Source of the DNA: CAVLCC01 sp963661535
GTDB taxonomy: Bacteria; Actinomycetota; Coriobacteriia; Coriobacteriales; CADBOM01
Reading direction: 5' to 3'
Assembly: GCA_963661535.1 (NCBI GenBank)
Contig: CAVLCC010000072.1
Coordinates: 1 to 5,391, forward strand
Length of the DNA: 5,391 nt
The translations under genes were made by a program, and so were the position numbers. Under the pieces are notes generated by a model. The model had not been told where the DNA came from, searched no databases, and worked only from the letters and a program-made list of their open reading frames with translations. This document shows, piece by piece, positions 4,806 through 5,391 of the stretch (within the stretch, counting starts at the first letter, position 1; each line of letters opens with the position of its first letter).

Positions 4806-5391
4806 TTACAGCTCCTCCACTATGCACTCATGCGCTTTTGTTTTGGGATCCCATGCAATTCCTACTGCTAGGGGTGGTTGTGTGTAGTGTGTGTCTCCTG
4901 TAAGTGCATCTTCAAAAATTGCTGTGTAGTTTTTGTTGCGGATTTGCTTTATTGCTTGTTCGGCGCTATCTGAGGCTTTTAGTTCTACAATAAAAGGTCT
5001 GCACTTTGTATCTTTAGGATTTTGAGGAATAAAAGCAACGTCTGCCACACCTTTGCCTGCGGGTTGCTCGCGGCGTACAAAATATCTATCTCTAGCTGAT
5101 AGATATACTAGATTGATTAGTGCTGCTAGATCTGCTTCATTTGTATAGTTTAACAATGGAACCTCTTGGTCGTGTACTGCTTCTATAATTTGAGTCATAG
5201 TCTCTGTATCTTTGTTAAGAGTTGCTACAAGCATTTCTTTGCTGCGCTTAGCTAGTTTTGCAACATAACCCATGTCCTCTTTTTTCAATACATCTTGAAA
5301 CTTAAGCATAAGCTCATAGTTGGGAATAGAAACACAACCATCGTAATAAGTTAGAAAACCATAAACAACCATAGCAGATAAAATTTCGTCT
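4806..5391 (-). CDS. AAA-ATPase-like / PD-(D/E)XK nuclease superfamily protein, C-terminal part (partial)
   Basis: The reading frame is open to the right edge of the window: DEILSA precedes the Met at 5372 without a stop. This is therefore the 3' part of a longer gene, not a 188-aa protein. Counting from that Met, residues 1-21 (FLTYYDGCVSIPNYE) resemble the C-terminal end of the AAA-ATPase-like region. Residues about 85-135 form the DUF1703-type nuclease core: RDRYFVRREQPAGKG, then ADVAF with Asp111, then FIVELK with Glu130 and Lys132, giving the D...E-x-K triad. AEQAIKQIRNKNYT (137-150) is the usual helix after the core. The active-site residues look intact. Members of this family are numerous in anaerobes, and their role is poorly defined. 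There is no link in sequence to the fibre genes downstream, which have their own promoter candidate. Family call strong, function unknown. Confidence 0.88.
   Translation of the reverse strand, partial: DEILSAMVVYGFLTYYDGCVSIPNYELMLKFQDVLKKEDMGYVAKLAKRSKEMLVATLNKDTETMTQIIEAVHDQEVPLLNYTNEADLAALINLVYLSARDRYFVRREQPAGKGVADVAFIPQNPKDTKCRPFIVELKASDSAEQAIKQIRNKNYTAIFEDALTGDTHYTQPPLAVGIAWDPKTKAHECIVEEL

Noticed and set aside
4790..4811. Terminator for the nuclease-family gene
   Set aside because: The 7-bp stem overlaps the stop codon and is followed by CAAAAAC on the minus strand, not by U, so it does not fit an intrinsic terminator.
4806..5372. A complete 188-aa protein starting at 5372
   Set aside because: The frame stays open upstream of that Met to the window edge, there is no ribosome site before it, and the family is normally much longer, so it is a partial gene.

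Overview
The window looks like chromosomal DNA from a Gram-positive anaerobe of moderate GC. The best guess is a member of the Coriobacteriia (Actinomycetota), with Clostridia as the alternative. The clues are strong Shine-Dalgarno sites, one protein with an MPKTG sortase signal, SipW-type signal peptides, and a DUF1703-type PD-(D/E)XK protein of the kind common in gut and oral anaerobes. The taxon is inference, because no rRNA or housekeeping gene is present.

All convincing genes are on the minus strand, so the biological order runs from right to left. At the right edge (4806-5391) lies the 3' part of an AAA-ATPase-like/PD-(D/E)XK nuclease-family gene, probably unrelated to the rest. A 498-bp gap follows (4308-4805). 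It holds a plausible minus-strand promoter, a tandem palindrome sitting at its predicted start site, and a long leader that is almost free of U and carries GCACAA repeats and a C-rich, G-poor stretch.

Four genes for secreted proteins follow: 251 aa (3552-4307), 395 aa (1970-3157), 247 aa (1075-1818) and 322 aa (101-1069). Each has an N-terminal membrane segment, and each carries recognisable parts of the TasA/camelysin fold: an aromatic-Lys-x-Leu segment, an LF/LL-x-x-V segment, and a closing strand resembling V-x-V-x-A-x-A-I-Q. The two upstream proteins share an NQTPNR motif just after the signal region. Only the last protein has a C-terminal sortase signal (MPKTG, hydrophobic segment, RRR tail). 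I read the cluster as a TasA-like surface fibre locus. The 395-aa protein is the likely major subunit: it has the best ribosome site, A/U-ending codons and a long leader. The 322-aa protein is the likely wall anchor, and the 251- and 247-aa proteins are likely accessory or minor subunits. The dedicated SipW-type signal peptidase and the sortase are not in the window.

The non-coding parts suggest layered control. The 394-bp leader before the 395-aa gene contains a three-helix nested stem, two AT-rich hairpins and spaced A-tracts. A perfect 12-bp hairpin separates the 395-aa gene from the 247/322-aa pair and could act as a partial terminator setting subunit-to-anchor stoichiometry. A strong plus-strand terminator at the left edge points to a convergent gene just outside the window.
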